The notes beneath the pieces are model-generated. The model did not search any database, was not told where the DNA came from, and saw only the letters and a list, made by a program, of their open reading frames with translations. A program made the position numbers and the translations under genes. Shown one piece after another: positions 53,584-62,943 of a DNA stretch of 64,000 nucleotides; position 1 is the first letter of the stretch, and each line of letters starts with the position of its first letter. Source of the stretch: Perlabentimonas sp041656735 (lineage in GTDB: Bacteria; Bacteroidota; Bacteroidia; Bacteroidales; Tenuifilaceae). The stretch lies in contig JBBACY010000001.1 of NCBI GenBank assembly GCA_041656735.1, positions 62,001 to 126,000 of the forward strand, read 5' to 3'.

Positions 53584-56103
53584 ATGCGTTTTGCAGTTAG
53601 AGTTCTCCTTTTTTTGCTGGCTTTTGTAATAGCCTTTACCATAAGTTTAGGCATAGCAGGCTACCTATTGCAGGATAGGATAACTGCTAGTACCCTAGAC
53701 TTTATTAACAAGAACTTAAAAACCGAAATAAGCGTAAAGGCAATCAAGGTGTCACTGCTAAGAGGTTTCCCTTACGCATCGGTTAGCCTAACAGATGTTG
53801 AAATTTTTGAAGGCAGTATTGAAAGAGCGCCCGAATTTGAACCTGGTCTACTGTCAATTAGTAATATTACCATCAAAGTTAGCCTTAAAGGGATACTCAA
53901 AAACGATTTCGATATTGAAAAATTTACCATTAGTGATGGGTGGGTGAACCTTTACTTCGACAATAACGGAAAAGGAAATTTTGAGATATTTGAAAGGGAC
54001 GAGGGAACCAAATCGAGCTGGCTTTTTAACCTCGATGCTTTTGTTTTACAGAACATAAACCTAAGCTACATTGATTTACGTACGGGCTGGATTTTTAAAG
54101 GATTAATTGAAGAAGCCAAACTCAGTGGTGAGATTTCGAATGACCAGCTACTGCTCGATACAAAGGTAAAAACATCCATTGGCGTTTTAAGGCAAGGCAC
54201 GTTTTACTACGTTCAGAACAAAAAAGCCAGCCTTGAAACCACCTTTATGATTAATGATGGTGATATTCAGATTTGGCCGAGCCAGGGTACTTTGGGCAAA
54301 AGCAATTTAAACGTATCTGGAAATATAGGTCGAGCCATAGGCTCAAAGGTAAGCATCGCGGTAAGTAGTGATAACTTTGACATTGAGCATTTAATAACAC
54401 TTCTATCTCAACACAATATAAAACTACCACCCAACACCAAAACTCAAGGTAACATTGGGTTTACCCTAAATGTTGACGGTTTCTCTAAAATTGAGAAACC
54501 TTACATTATGAACCTCAACTTCTATACGAATGGCCTTAAAATGCAATTACCAGAGAGACCTTCGCTTGCATTTGGCAAGATTGCAGGAACATTTAATAAC
54601 GGGAAATTGGGTATGCCAGAAACCTCCGAGGTAAACATTAGCGAGTTTAACCTCACAACAGGTCAATCCGATGTATACGGTACATTTAGGGTAAAAAACC
54701 TTACCTCGCCTCTTTACCACCTAAAAGTAAATCAGAATGTTAATTTAAACGACATAACTGCGTGGGGGGCTAGTATCCCTATTGAAAAAGGGGTTGTTAC
54801 AGGAAATTTTGAGGCGCTGGGCTTAATTAGCAACATCGATAACATAAATCTTGAATCGTTTGAAAACTCAAAATTTTATGCCCAGCTACAGTTAGTAGAT
54901 ATAGATTTTGAAGAGGTTGGGAGCATACCCGATTTAAAGGGAGTTTCGGGCAAGCTAAGTATTAACAATCAAGATATTAGTAGTGCCAAATTGTACGGAC
55001 TGTTTTTTGGGTCTCATTTTGAGACAGATTTTAAGGCAACTCAGGCCTCGGCTATCGTTTTTGGTAAACAAAAAACTAGCATAAACGCAAACATTACCCT
55101 GGACTCTCTAAATACGAAATGGTTAGATTTCGCTACAGCAGATACCCAAACGGTAGACAGTAGCACAACAACCTGGGACAGAATTCACTCCATATCAGGG
55201 GATATTTTTATTGATCAATTTGTACACGATAGGTTTGAGGCAACCCCATTAAGTGCGAACATCTATATTAAGGGTAAAAACTTATACTGTAACAGCTTAC
55301 TGGCGAGAGCCTGTGATGGACTCATAACGGGAAAGCTAAGCTTAACGGCCAATACGTTAAACCAAAGAAACCTAATTGTAGATTTAGATGCCGATGGGAT
55401 AGATATTAGCAACCTATTTTACTCGTTTAAAGACTTTAAGCAAGAAGTTATTACTAGTAAGCACATAATGGGTGAGCTAGAGGGCTCGCTAGTATTTTCG
55501 GCCCCTATAGTAAACCAAGCGGTACTAACCGATAACATTGAAGCGAAGGGGAATCTTAAAATATTGAACGGAAGGCTAATGGATATTAAACAGCTAAATA
55601 GCCTATCGAAATTTATTGCTTTAGAGGAGCTGCGCGACATTAAATTTTCAACACTCGAAAACACGTTTACCATTACCAACGGAAGCCTTATTATCCCCGA
55701 AATGGATATAAACTCATCGGCAATTAACCTTAAAGCACTGGGAAGACATAACTTTAATGGGAACTTCGAGTACCAAACTCAACTATACCTATCGGATATA
55801 ATTTTTAGGAAGGCAAGCCAAAATAAGGGGGAGAATTTAGAGTTTGGTGAGGTTGACGACGATGGTTCGGGCAGGGTAAAATTATACCTTAAAATTGAAG
55901 GAAATAACAATGATTTGAAGGTGTCGTACGATAGAGCTTCGGCACGCGAAGCGCTAAAGCAAAACCTTAGGAACGAGGGTAAGCTAATTAAAGACATTTT
56001 GCGCGAGGAATTCTCTTTCCGAAATACGAAAAAAACAAAACAAGATTCAACGGTAAAAGATTCAATTCCTACTAAACCAAAGTTTATAATTGAATGGGAC
56101 TAG
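53584..56103 (+). CDS. AsmA-like inner-membrane anchored protein
   Basis: An 839-residue protein: one N-terminal membrane helix (VLLFLLAFVIAFTISLGIAGYLL), then a long beta-rich periplasmic part. It carries the AsmA-type start (INKNLKTEISVKAIKVSLLRGFPYASVSLTDVEIFEG) and, near the end, NNGSL/INNQD-like repeats followed by an AsmA_2-like stretch (NGRLMDIKQLNSLSKFIALEELRDIKFSTLEN). Such proteins are thought to help move phospholipids between membranes. The C-terminal tail is basic and disordered. Followed by the histidine kinase after 84 bases. Confidence 0.85.
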   Translation: MRFAVRVLLFLLAFVIAFTISLGIAGYLLQDRITASTLDFINKNLKTEISVKAIKVSLLRGFPYASVSLTDVEIFEGSIERAPEFEPGLLSISNITIKVSLKGILKNDFDIEKFTISDGWVNLYFDNNGKGNFEIFERDEGTKSSWLFNLDAFVLQNINLSYIDLRTGWIFKGLIEEAKLSGEISNDQLLLDTKVKTSIGVLRQGTFYYVQNKKASLETTFMINDGDIQIWPSQGTLGKSNLNVSGNIGRAIGSKVSIAVSSDNFDIEHLITLLSQHNIKLPPNTKTQGNIGFTLNVDGFSKIEKPYIMNLNFYTNGLKMQLPERPSLAFGKIAGTFNNGKLGMPETSEVNISEFNLTTGQSDVYGTFRVKNLTSPLYHLKVNQNVNLNDITAWGASIPIEKGVVTGNFEALGLISNIDNINLESFENSKFYAQLQLVDIDFEEVGSIPDLKGVSGKLSINNQDISSAKLYGLFFGSHFETDFKATQASAIVFGKQKTSINANITLDSLNTKWLDFATADTQTVDSSTTTWDRIHSISGDIFIDQFVHDRFEATPLSANIYIKGKNLYCNSLLARACDGLITGKLSLTANTLNQRNLIVDLDADGIDISNLFYSFKDFKQEVITSKHIMGELEGSLVFSAPIVNQAVLTDNIEAKGNLKILNGRLMDIKQLNSLSKFIALEELRDIKFSTLENTFTITNGSLIIPEMDINSSAINLKALGRHNFNGNFEYQTQLYLSDIIFRKASQNKGENLEFGEVDDDGSGRVKLYLKIEGNNNDLKVSYDRASAREALKQNLRNEGKLIKDILREEFSFRNTKKTKQDSTVKDSIPTKPKFIIEWD

Positions 56104-56187
56104 TATTTTAATTTTATCTGAAGTTTAAACACTAAACCATAAAATTACCAGTTATCATTCTATTGATAACATTTTAACCACTGCCTT

Positions 56188-57375
56188 TTGGAACCATATC
56201 TAGTTAAACAACGCTGGAAAATTTTACTGCTACTGACAGCAATTGCCATAGGGTTTGCATCGCTCTTTATTACCAACAGCTTAGTAAACGACCTTGCTCG
56301 TGAGGAGCAAAAAAAGATTGAGATTTGGGCTGAAGCGATTCGCGAAATTTCACATATAACCGACCTATCCGACTCAAGCCAGAACTTTTCAATAATTGAC
56401 CAAGTTCTTCAAAATAACACCACAGTGCCCGTAATACTTACCGATGAGTGGGACAACATACTATCGTATATTAACATAAAGCCCAGCAAAATTAATACCG
56501 ACGCCAAGGCCAAGCGGTACCTTAGCCATATGAAGGTGGCCAAAAGCCCCATAGTTGTAACTCTTCTCGACGATAGTAAAAATATTGTTTACTACACGGA
56601 TAGCTCAACGCTAGTAAGGCTAACATATTACCCTTACATACAGCTGCTTATTATTGTGCTATTTATTTTAGCCTCATACTACGCCTTTAGCCATTCGCGC
56701 AAAGCTGAACAGAATAGGGTTTGGGTTGGCTTGGCAAAGGAAACGGCACACCAGCTAGGTACTCCCACCTCATCTCTTTTAGCTTGGTTTGAACTTATTA
56801 AAGACACCAATGTAAACCCAGAACTACTAGAAAACCTGGGTAATGACATTGCCCGTCTTGAGAAGGTTGTAACCCGATTTTCAAAAATAGGCTCAAGCCC
56901 ATCGCTTATAGAAACCAATTTAGTATTGGTGGTAAACGCTACTATTAACTATTTAAGTAGCAGGGTATCAAATAAAATTCATTTCAAAAAACTTTTCAAC
57001 GAATCGGATTACATTCCGGTACCATTGAATGAAACCCTCTTTGAGTGGGTGCTCGAAAATATTATAAAAAATGCCGTTGATGCCATTCAGCAAGAGGGCG
57101 AGGTAAGTATATCGATAATTGATAATACCCAAGTAGTTTTTATTGATATAACCGATACGGGAAAAGGAATTCCCCGCTCGCACTTTAAAACAATTTTTCA
57201 GCCCGGATTTACAACCAAATCGAGGGGTTGGGGGTTAGGACTTTCTCTATCTTCTCGAATTATTGAGGAGTACCATCTCGGTAAACTTTTTGTTAGTAGT
57301 TCTGAGGTTAATAAGGGCAGTACAATCAGAATAGTACTCAAAAAATATACCGACAAGAAACGTCGCTTACATTAA
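56188..57375 (+). CDS. sensor histidine kinase (orphan)
   Basis: A 395-residue kinase that starts with TTG at 56188; a stop lies seven codons upstream and no ATG is close. Two membrane helices (about 11-32 and 147-166) enclose a periplasmic sensor domain of about 110 residues. The phospho-acceptor is in VGLAKETAHQLGTPTSSL (His188). The ATPase domain has the N box ENIIKNAVDAI, G1 DTGKGIP and G2 GWGLGLSLS. All boxes are intact. No response regulator is encoded nearby. Confidence 0.92.
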   Translation: MEPYLVKQRWKILLLLTAIAIGFASLFITNSLVNDLAREEQKKIEIWAEAIREISHITDLSDSSQNFSIIDQVLQNNTTVPVILTDEWDNILSYINIKPSKINTDAKAKRYLSHMKVAKSPIVVTLLDDSKNIVYYTDSSTLVRLTYYPYIQLLIIVLFILASYYAFSHSRKAEQNRVWVGLAKETAHQLGTPTSSLLAWFELIKDTNVNPELLENLGNDIARLEKVVTRFSKIGSSPSLIETNLVLVVNATINYLSSRVSNKIHFKKLFNESDYIPVPLNETLFEWVLENIIKNAVDAIQQEGEVSISIIDNTQVVFIDITDTGKGIPRSHFKTIFQPGFTTKSRGWGLGLSLSSRIIEEYHLGKLFVSSSEVNKGSTIRIVLKKYTDKKRRLH

Positions 57376-57387
57376 CCCACGTTTTAC

Positions 57388-59160
57388 TTAGGCTACAACA
57401 CCAATTGCTGGCCTTTTATGCGCCACCAAATTATCCTGTGGCTTGTTCATAAAACCACTGGTTTTTTGCTGTTTTGGAAGGCTTACAACTACCTCCACGC
57501 TGTCGCCCGTAAGTATTGTGTTGTACTTATTGCTATTTACAAGAACATCAATGCACTGGTGCATTATTGAATCGTTATTAATGTAGTACTCCGCCTTGCC
57601 CTTCTGAAAATAGTATCGACCCACAATCTCCTCCTCAAGTAAAAGTTTTATCTCGTGCTTGTACTGCTCAAAATCCTTATCCGAATTCTCTCTAATAACA
57701 ATTTTCAGGCTATCGGTAAGGCATTTCAGCAGGTTGTCGTAGTGTTCTAGCTTCGATATTTTTATAAGCTCGCTAAGGGCATATTCGGTTTGGCTTTGGT
57801 ACTCAAATTCTTTTTCATTTAAATAGGTAACAAAATCGCTGTACTGACTATCGGACAATGAAAACTTGGCTGAATTGTCAATTTGCGGCTGCTGCGTATA
57901 AAAATGGCTGGCATAATCGAATAGGTAATTTTGGGCATACAGAACAGCAGTTAGCCTGCTATAAACAGGAACTTTATGCTCAATATCGGGAGTTATTCCA
58001 CCACCATCTCGAACCAAGCGACCATTTCGCGTTTCAAAATCGGACATTAACGAGTCGGGAATAAAGCGAATGCTGCCATCCTCATTACGATGCGAAAAAT
58101 CAACCGCCTGAATACATCGCCCACTGGGAATATAATACTTTGCGGTGGTAATTTTAAGCTGCGAATTGTAGGGAAGTGGTCGGGTAGCTTGCACCAACCC
58201 TTTACCAAATGTACGCTCGCCAATAACAACGGCTCGGTCTAAATCCTGAAGTGCTCCAGCAACAATTTCCGATGCCGATGCCGACCCCCGATTAACCAAA
58301 ACAATTAGCGGTATTTTTGCATCTAGCGGTTTTGAGGTTGTTTTGTACTCCTGGTCGAAATCCTTAATCTGTCCCTTGGTATAAACTACCAGCTCATCCT
58401 TTTCAACAAATAAATTTACAATTTTAACGGCTTCGTTAAGCAACCCTCCTGGATTACCCCTTAAATCGAGAACCAAGCTGCTAGCATTATGCTTGCTTTT
58501 TAATTCTTTTAGCGCTTTTTTAACCTCGTTGTAGGAGCTCGATGTAAAATTCGATAGTTTTATGTAGCCAATACTGTCGTGCAGCATACCATAAAACGGT
58601 ACGCTGGGAATATGAATTTTATCGCGTTTAAATGAGAACGAAAGCGAATCGGCTTGACCGTAGCGTATTACTATTAAATTTAGGTCGGTTTTAGGAACCC
58701 CCTTGAGCATAGTGCTAACTTTTTGCACCTGCAAATTGTAAGTACTTATACCGTTTATACTCACAATTTTATCGCCATTAATTAAACCTGCTTTATGAGC
58801 GGGGCTGTTTTCGTATACCTCAGCAACTATAGGGTAATCGTCATTTTGCCTAATTAATGCGCCCATACCACCGTACTCGCCAGTGGTTTGAAATTCGAGA
58901 GTTTCCATCTCTTCCTCGGGAATAAACTGGTTGTATGGGTCGAGCGATTGAAGCATTGCATCGATACCCGTTTTTACAAGTTTTTCGGGGTCAGGCTGGT
59001 CAACATAAAAAATATTTACCTCGCGAATAAATGCAAAGAATATATCGAGGCTTTTAGAGAGTCTAAAATCAACAGATTTGAACGAAAACACCCCCAGTAG
59101 CAATACAGCTATAGATAACAAGATGAGGGGTTTCTGGATTTTTTTTGAAATGAATTTCAT
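57388..59160 (-). CDS. S41 family carboxy-terminal processing peptidase (CtpA-like)
   Basis: A 590-residue exported protease. Signal-anchor at about 10-27 (KPLILLSIAVLLLGVFSF), then a helical N-part, a PDZ domain at about 95-175 (YPIVAEVYENSPAHKAGLINGDKIVSINGI) and the S41 catalytic domain. LVLDLRGNPGGLLNEAV is followed by the Ser/Lys dyad: RGSASASEIVAGALQD (Ser295) and FGKGLVQ (Lys320). The C-terminal 200 residues are helical. It removes or degrades C-terminal tails of periplasmic proteins. Convergent with the histidine kinase. Confidence 0.94.
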   Translation of the reverse strand: MKFISKKIQKPLILLSIAVLLLGVFSFKSVDFRLSKSLDIFFAFIREVNIFYVDQPDPEKLVKTGIDAMLQSLDPYNQFIPEEEMETLEFQTTGEYGGMGALIRQNDDYPIVAEVYENSPAHKAGLINGDKIVSINGISTYNLQVQKVSTMLKGVPKTDLNLIVIRYGQADSLSFSFKRDKIHIPSVPFYGMLHDSIGYIKLSNFTSSSYNEVKKALKELKSKHNASSLVLDLRGNPGGLLNEAVKIVNLFVEKDELVVYTKGQIKDFDQEYKTTSKPLDAKIPLIVLVNRGSASASEIVAGALQDLDRAVVIGERTFGKGLVQATRPLPYNSQLKITTAKYYIPSGRCIQAVDFSHRNEDGSIRFIPDSLMSDFETRNGRLVRDGGGITPDIEHKVPVYSRLTAVLYAQNYLFDYASHFYTQQPQIDNSAKFSLSDSQYSDFVTYLNEKEFEYQSQTEYALSELIKISKLEHYDNLLKCLTDSLKIVIRENSDKDFEQYKHEIKLLLEEEIVGRYYFQKGKAEYYINNDSIMHQCIDVLVNSNKYNTILTGDSVEVVVSLPKQQKTSGFMNKPQDNLVAHKRPAIGVVA

Positions 59161-59361
59161 AAAATATATTTTGTATAAAATAGCTTACTAAACGCCTTTA
59201 ACTATTGAATAAAACAATCCCAAGATGCAACTACGATTAATGGCTTACTTTTTTTCGGCTCAAACTGCATCGAAAAACAAAGTAAGCAAATATTAAACCA
59301 AATACTTACTTGCTCACTCTTAAATACTACAAAAAAGGCGAGAATACTTAGCTACTAAAAT

Positions 59362-59592
59362 TTATGGAACGGGGTCGTGCCCACTGCCACCCCAAGGGTT
59401 GCAACTTAATATCCTTTTTAAGCCGAGCCAAAAACCTTTAAACGGACCGTGCTTTGTTATGGCCTCTAGGCAGTATGTTGAGCAAGTGGGAGTATACCTG
59501 CAGCTTGGCGGAAAGAAGGGACTAATAAACATTTGGTAAGCCTTAATGGGTAGCGACAATATGAAAATTAGTATGTTTCGAATTACACCCAT
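59362..59592 (-). CDS. yidD: membrane protein insertion efficiency factor YidD
   Basis: A 76-residue protein with the family core YQMFISPFFPPSCRYTPTCS and YCLEAITKHGPFKGFWLGLKRILSCNPWGGSGHDPVP, containing three conserved Cys. A short hydrophobic N-terminus anchors it near the membrane. It starts two bases after the rnpA stop, the usual rnpA-yidD arrangement, though rpmH is not seen here. Confidence 0.95.
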   Translation of the reverse strand: MGVIRNILIFILSLPIKAYQMFISPFFPPSCRYTPTCSTYCLEAITKHGPFKGFWLGLKRILSCNPWGGSGHDPVP

Positions 59593-59594
59593 AC

Positions 59595-60008
59595 CTAAAG
59601 TTTAATCTTCTTTTCTGTTAATTGCTGCATAATTTTTACCACTGAAGCCTGTATCTGTTCAAAGGTTAACGCATCGGAAGCCACATATAAAAGTGCCAGT
59701 TTTAGCTCAATATTATTCTCTAAACACCAGCAGGTTAGTATTTGTTTATTAAGCCTATAAGCTTCGCGCATTTTGCGGCGTATGCTGTTTCTACTTACCG
59801 CCTTTTTAAATTTTCGTTTGGGAACTACAAACATAACTTGGCAGGATGCCACGCCTTGGGTTGGCTCGGTTACGTAAAATATTGCTTTTATTGGATACGC
59901 AAACACGTTTTCACCAGAAGCGAAAACCTTATCAATGCTAATTTTACTGCAAAGGCGGTCGCTTTTGGGAAACCCATAAAGTTTTTTGTTTGCCTGATTA
60001 TTTTGCAC
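59595..60008 (-). CDS. rnpA: ribonuclease P protein component
   Basis: A 137-residue basic protein of RNase P. The signature RNSIRRKMREAYR is at about residues 76-88, preceded by FVVPKRKFKKAV. The N-terminal segment FPKSDRLCSKISIDKVF is also standard. It matures tRNA 5' ends with the catalytic RNA, which is not encoded in this window. The neighbouring hemD gene ends 74 bases upstream. Confidence 0.95.
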   Translation of the reverse strand: MQNNQANKKLYGFPKSDRLCSKISIDKVFASGENVFAYPIKAIFYVTEPTQGVASCQVMFVVPKRKFKKAVSRNSIRRKMREAYRLNKQILTCWCLENNIELKLALLYVASDALTFEQIQASVVKIMQQLTEKKIKL

Positions 60009-60081
60009 TATGCCCCTTTTTAACTAGTAAGATGCTAAGATAAAACTCCTTGAGTAGATATAAAAAAAAGGGGTAACCTTC

Positions 60082-60840
60082 TTACTTGTTTTCCTTATTA
60101 TGCTGTTTAATAAAGTCGTCAAGTGCTTGTGTCATACTTGGCCAAGCGGGTGTAGGAGTTTGTATATCAACCCTAAGTTTACTATCCTTTGCAGCTTTGG
60201 CCGTTGTTGGACCAAACACGGCTATTTTTGTACCATTTTGCACAAAATTGGGGAAGTTTTTAAAGAGCGATTTAATGCCACTGGGACTGTAAAATACAAT
60301 AATATCGTAGTTAACATCCTTTAAATCTGATAAATCGCTACTTACGGTGCGGTACAGGATAGCTTTAGTATACTTTATCTTCGCTTTATCAAGCGATTTA
60401 GGTATCTCTGCCTTATGCATATCCGATAGAGGCACTAAAAACTTTTCGGTTTTGTGCTTAGTAACAACATCCATAAGCTGCAAAAAATTACCCGTGCCAA
60501 AGAAAATTTTTCGCTTACGGTAAACAATGTACTTCTGCAGATATAGTGCAACTGCCTCAGTTATACAAAAGTACTTCATATCTTCAGGAACAGTTACCCT
60601 TACCTCCTCGCACATTCGAAAGAAATGGTCGATAGCTGTTCGACTAGTGAAAATTACTGCCGTATGCTCAAGTATGTCAATTCGTTGCTGACGAAACTCT
60701 TTAGATGATACTCCTTCAACCTGTATAAAAGGTCGGAAATCAATCTTCAGGTTATACTTGTTAATAAGTTCATTATAAGGGGATTTTTCGCTTTGAGGTT
60801 CGGGCTGCGAAACGATAATCGTTTTGATTTTCAAGGTCAT
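60082..60840 (-). CDS. hemD: uroporphyrinogen-III synthase (HemD family)
   Basis: About 252 residues from the ATG at 60840 (MTLKIKTIIVSQPEPQ); a TTG at 60873 would extend it into the neighbouring gene. HemD features are the two Rossmann-like halves with VIFTSRTAIDHFFR, YILYRTVSSDLSD-like and FYSPSGIKSLFKNFP, IAVFGPTTAKAAKD. It closes the tetrapyrrole ring in haem synthesis. No other hem genes are nearby. It lies between rnpA and a DUF4271 gene, an arrangement I recall as common in Bacteroidota. Confidence 0.87.
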   Translation of the reverse strand: MTLKIKTIIVSQPEPQSEKSPYNELINKYNLKIDFRPFIQVEGVSSKEFRQQRIDILEHTAVIFTSRTAIDHFFRMCEEVRVTVPEDMKYFCITEAVALYLQKYIVYRKRKIFFGTGNFLQLMDVVTKHKTEKFLVPLSDMHKAEIPKSLDKAKIKYTKAILYRTVSSDLSDLKDVNYDIIVFYSPSGIKSLFKNFPNFVQNGTKIAVFGPTTAKAAKDSKLRVDIQTPTPAWPSMTQALDDFIKQHNKENK

Positions 60841-60862
60841 AGATGTTTTATTCAACAACACA

Positions 60863-62008
60863 TTATTCCACAAAAATCTCTTTAAAAACTAGTAAAAGAG
60901 GAATAAATTCAAGGGCACAAAGATATAAAAATAAATAGAACATTGAAAACTGGTTAAAAAGAAATACCTGAACAATACGGATAAACCTGAGAAATAGAAT
61001 TATTGTTGTGATACCTAAAATTGTATACACCACGGCAAGTTGAGCAGGTTCAAATGTATATAATGCCAAAATATTTAGAGGGATTAGAGCTATGCCCAAA
61101 ACCCGTGCGTGTAAATGCTGGTTTAAATTTAATTGCTTTAGCTGCTCACTCTGATTTGAAACAAACCCAACAGTCCAGGTGGTTATAGAACGAAATATAC
61201 GAAGTAAGATTAGGCCAATAAGGGTATAAAACCCAATGTAGTACGTTTGGGTTACTTCAATATTTACATCGAGCGTATTAAGCACAATAATTACTGAAGT
61301 TGGTATGGATATATAAAGAGAAATATCGAGCAAACGGAATAGATTGCCTAAGAGGCTTGCATTCTCCCAAAACATCTTTTTTGCGCTGTGGAAAAATAGG
61401 GTGCTCCGAAAAACATCTTGTAAATGCTTGGCAAAGAAAACACGAATAAAAACCAGCAAAATAAGAAGACTAAACACGGGGTAGAACAGCCACGAGAGCT
61501 GAGCCTGATTCTGGGGTAAAGGCTTTACATTTATTGATATCGGTTGGTAATGATTTTGAGCGGGCTGGGTTTCAATAAAAACCTGTTGATTAACAGTAAT
61601 ATGGTCGAGATAATATTGCGCATCATATAGATTCTGGTTGGTAAACTGATTTAACATATTACCCTCGGCCCTTTCAATAGCCGAAACAAGCGTTTGTGGC
61701 TGACCTAAAGGACAAATGTAGCAAGTGGTATCAACCAGCTTGGGTTTTGGCCTATAAACTACAGGAGACTTAACCACCAAACTTTCTCTGTAAGCCTCAA
61801 CCTCTGCCGATTTTCTTTCAATCATTAAGAAAAGCGGGTTTATGCCCTCGTGCGTGGTTGCGCTGGTATCCTGTTGTAATTTTACTTTGGGAATAGTATC
61901 CTGCTGCAGCTTAATTCTAGGAACTGTATCCTGCTGTGCACGCCAAAATTCGGGGGTACTATTACCAACAGGCTGATATATATATGTGCTTTTGTGTAGG
62001 TTTCCCAT
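60863..62008 (-). CDS. DUF4271 membrane protein
   Basis: A 381-residue protein. The first 170 residues are soluble and variable, and contain a repeated motif of 12-13 residues near 20-50 (TVPRIKLQQD / TIPKVKLQQD). The C-terminal half has about seven helices in the DUF4271 pattern (YPVFSLLILLVFIRVFFAKHL; LDISLYISIPTSVIIVLN; ILRIFRSITTWTVGF; FIRIVQVFLFNQFSMFYLFLYL). A Bacteroidota family of unknown function, usually found beside hemD. A -7 box lies 29 bases upstream. Confidence 0.87.
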   Translation of the reverse strand: MGNLHKSTYIYQPVGNSTPEFWRAQQDTVPRIKLQQDTIPKVKLQQDTSATTHEGINPLFLMIERKSAEVEAYRESLVVKSPVVYRPKPKLVDTTCYICPLGQPQTLVSAIERAEGNMLNQFTNQNLYDAQYYLDHITVNQQVFIETQPAQNHYQPISINVKPLPQNQAQLSWLFYPVFSLLILLVFIRVFFAKHLQDVFRSTLFFHSAKKMFWENASLLGNLFRLLDISLYISIPTSVIIVLNTLDVNIEVTQTYYIGFYTLIGLILLRIFRSITTWTVGFVSNQSEQLKQLNLNQHLHARVLGIALIPLNILALYTFEPAQLAVVYTILGITTIILFLRFIRIVQVFLFNQFSMFYLFLYLCALEFIPLLLVFKEIFVE

Positions 62009-62036
62009 ACGACTTAACCAATATCTGGGTTTTGCA

Positions 62037-62044
62037 CAAAGATA
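62037..62044 (-). promoter_or_regulatory. -7 box of the DUF4271-hemD unit
   Basis: The minus strand reads TATCTTTG, a TAnnTTTG match 29 bases before the DUF4271 ATG at 62008. No clear -33 box. Confidence 0.5.
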
Positions 62045-62279
62045 GTAAGGATTTTTACTTTTTTACGAAGACCAAATTGAAGAGTAAAAGTTTTTTACTT
62101 ATTTAGTGAGGTTTTTGCCGATGGAAGAGTAAAAGTTGAAATATAGTAAATGAGTTATGCTAATATTTTAAACAGCCTCGTATTAAAATTTGAACTGTAT
62201 TGTGCTTTTACAACTTTCGGTTATAACCAATTGAAGATTGAATAAGCCCTGCTCTGCTTAGGCTGTGCCATTCACAAAT

Positions 62280-62510
62280 ATATCCTGCTTAAACCTGCCC
62301 TTTCAGGGCGCAAAGCCATACCAATACATATATCCCGAGGCGTTGCCTCGGGCTGGATTGAGTTGGGCTTTCAGCCCGAACGGAAAATGAGAATGGGCTT
62401 TCGCCACGAAGTGGCAACTTATCATAGCCCAAGGCAACGCCTTGGGTAATAGCATAAAACACAAAAATTGCGCCCTGTAAGGGCAAGTCAACTACATTAT
62501 ATATTTTACG
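62280..62510. repeat. 230-bp palindrome mosaic, copy B (inverted relative to 29525-29757)
   Basis: On the minus strand it reads almost base for base as copy A, with few substitutions and a one-base difference in the CCCAAGGC hairpin (loop AAC here, one base shorter in copy A). The short ORFs over it are artefacts. It lies in the divergent gap between the DUF4271 and Dtd genes. Confidence 0.9.
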
Positions 62511-62568
62511 AAACGTAGGCCAATCCGTTTTATGGTAGGCAAACTTAAAATATTCGATAAGAGATAAA

Positions 62569-62943
62569 CGTTTATAGCGTATCTGTTTCTAACAATTGTA
62601 CGACCCCGACGGGGTCGAATATTCTACGTTTATCTATCTTACCTATAAACATTTGAATCCTACGGATTCATTCAATTGTTTATCAATCCCGAAGGGATTA
62701 AATGTTTATAGCGTATATGTTTCTAACAATTGTACGACCCCGACGAGGTCGAATATTCTACGTTTATCTATCTTATCTATAAACATTTGAATCCTACGGA
62801 TTCATTCAATTGTTTATCAATCCCGAAGGGATTAAATGTTTATTGCGTATATGTTTCTAATAATTGTACGACCCCGACGGGGTCGAATATTCTACATTTA
62901 TCTATCTTACCTATAAACATTTGAATCCTACGGATTCATTTGA
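62569..62943. repeat. 134-bp tandem repeat array (about 2.8 copies) with three hairpins per unit
   Basis: The unit repeats at 62598, 62732 and 62866 (spacing 134). Each copy carries GACCCC-GAC-GGGGTC (62602), GAATCC-TAC-GGATTC (62655) and AATCCC-GAA-GGGATT (62685). The middle copy has one substitution in its first palindrome (GACGAGG). 134 is not a multiple of three and I reject the short ORFs over it. The third copy stops after the second hairpin. The remaining 210 bases up to the Dtd start hold nothing clear. Confidence 0.92.

Noticed and set aside
59742..60023. Plus-strand ORF of 93 codons across rnpA
   Set aside because: It lies opposite a clear rnpA gene and has no conserved features.
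62596..62924. Two overlapping 64-codon ORFs in the 134-bp array
   Set aside because: They are tandem-repeat artefacts; the period is not a multiple of three and no start signal is present.
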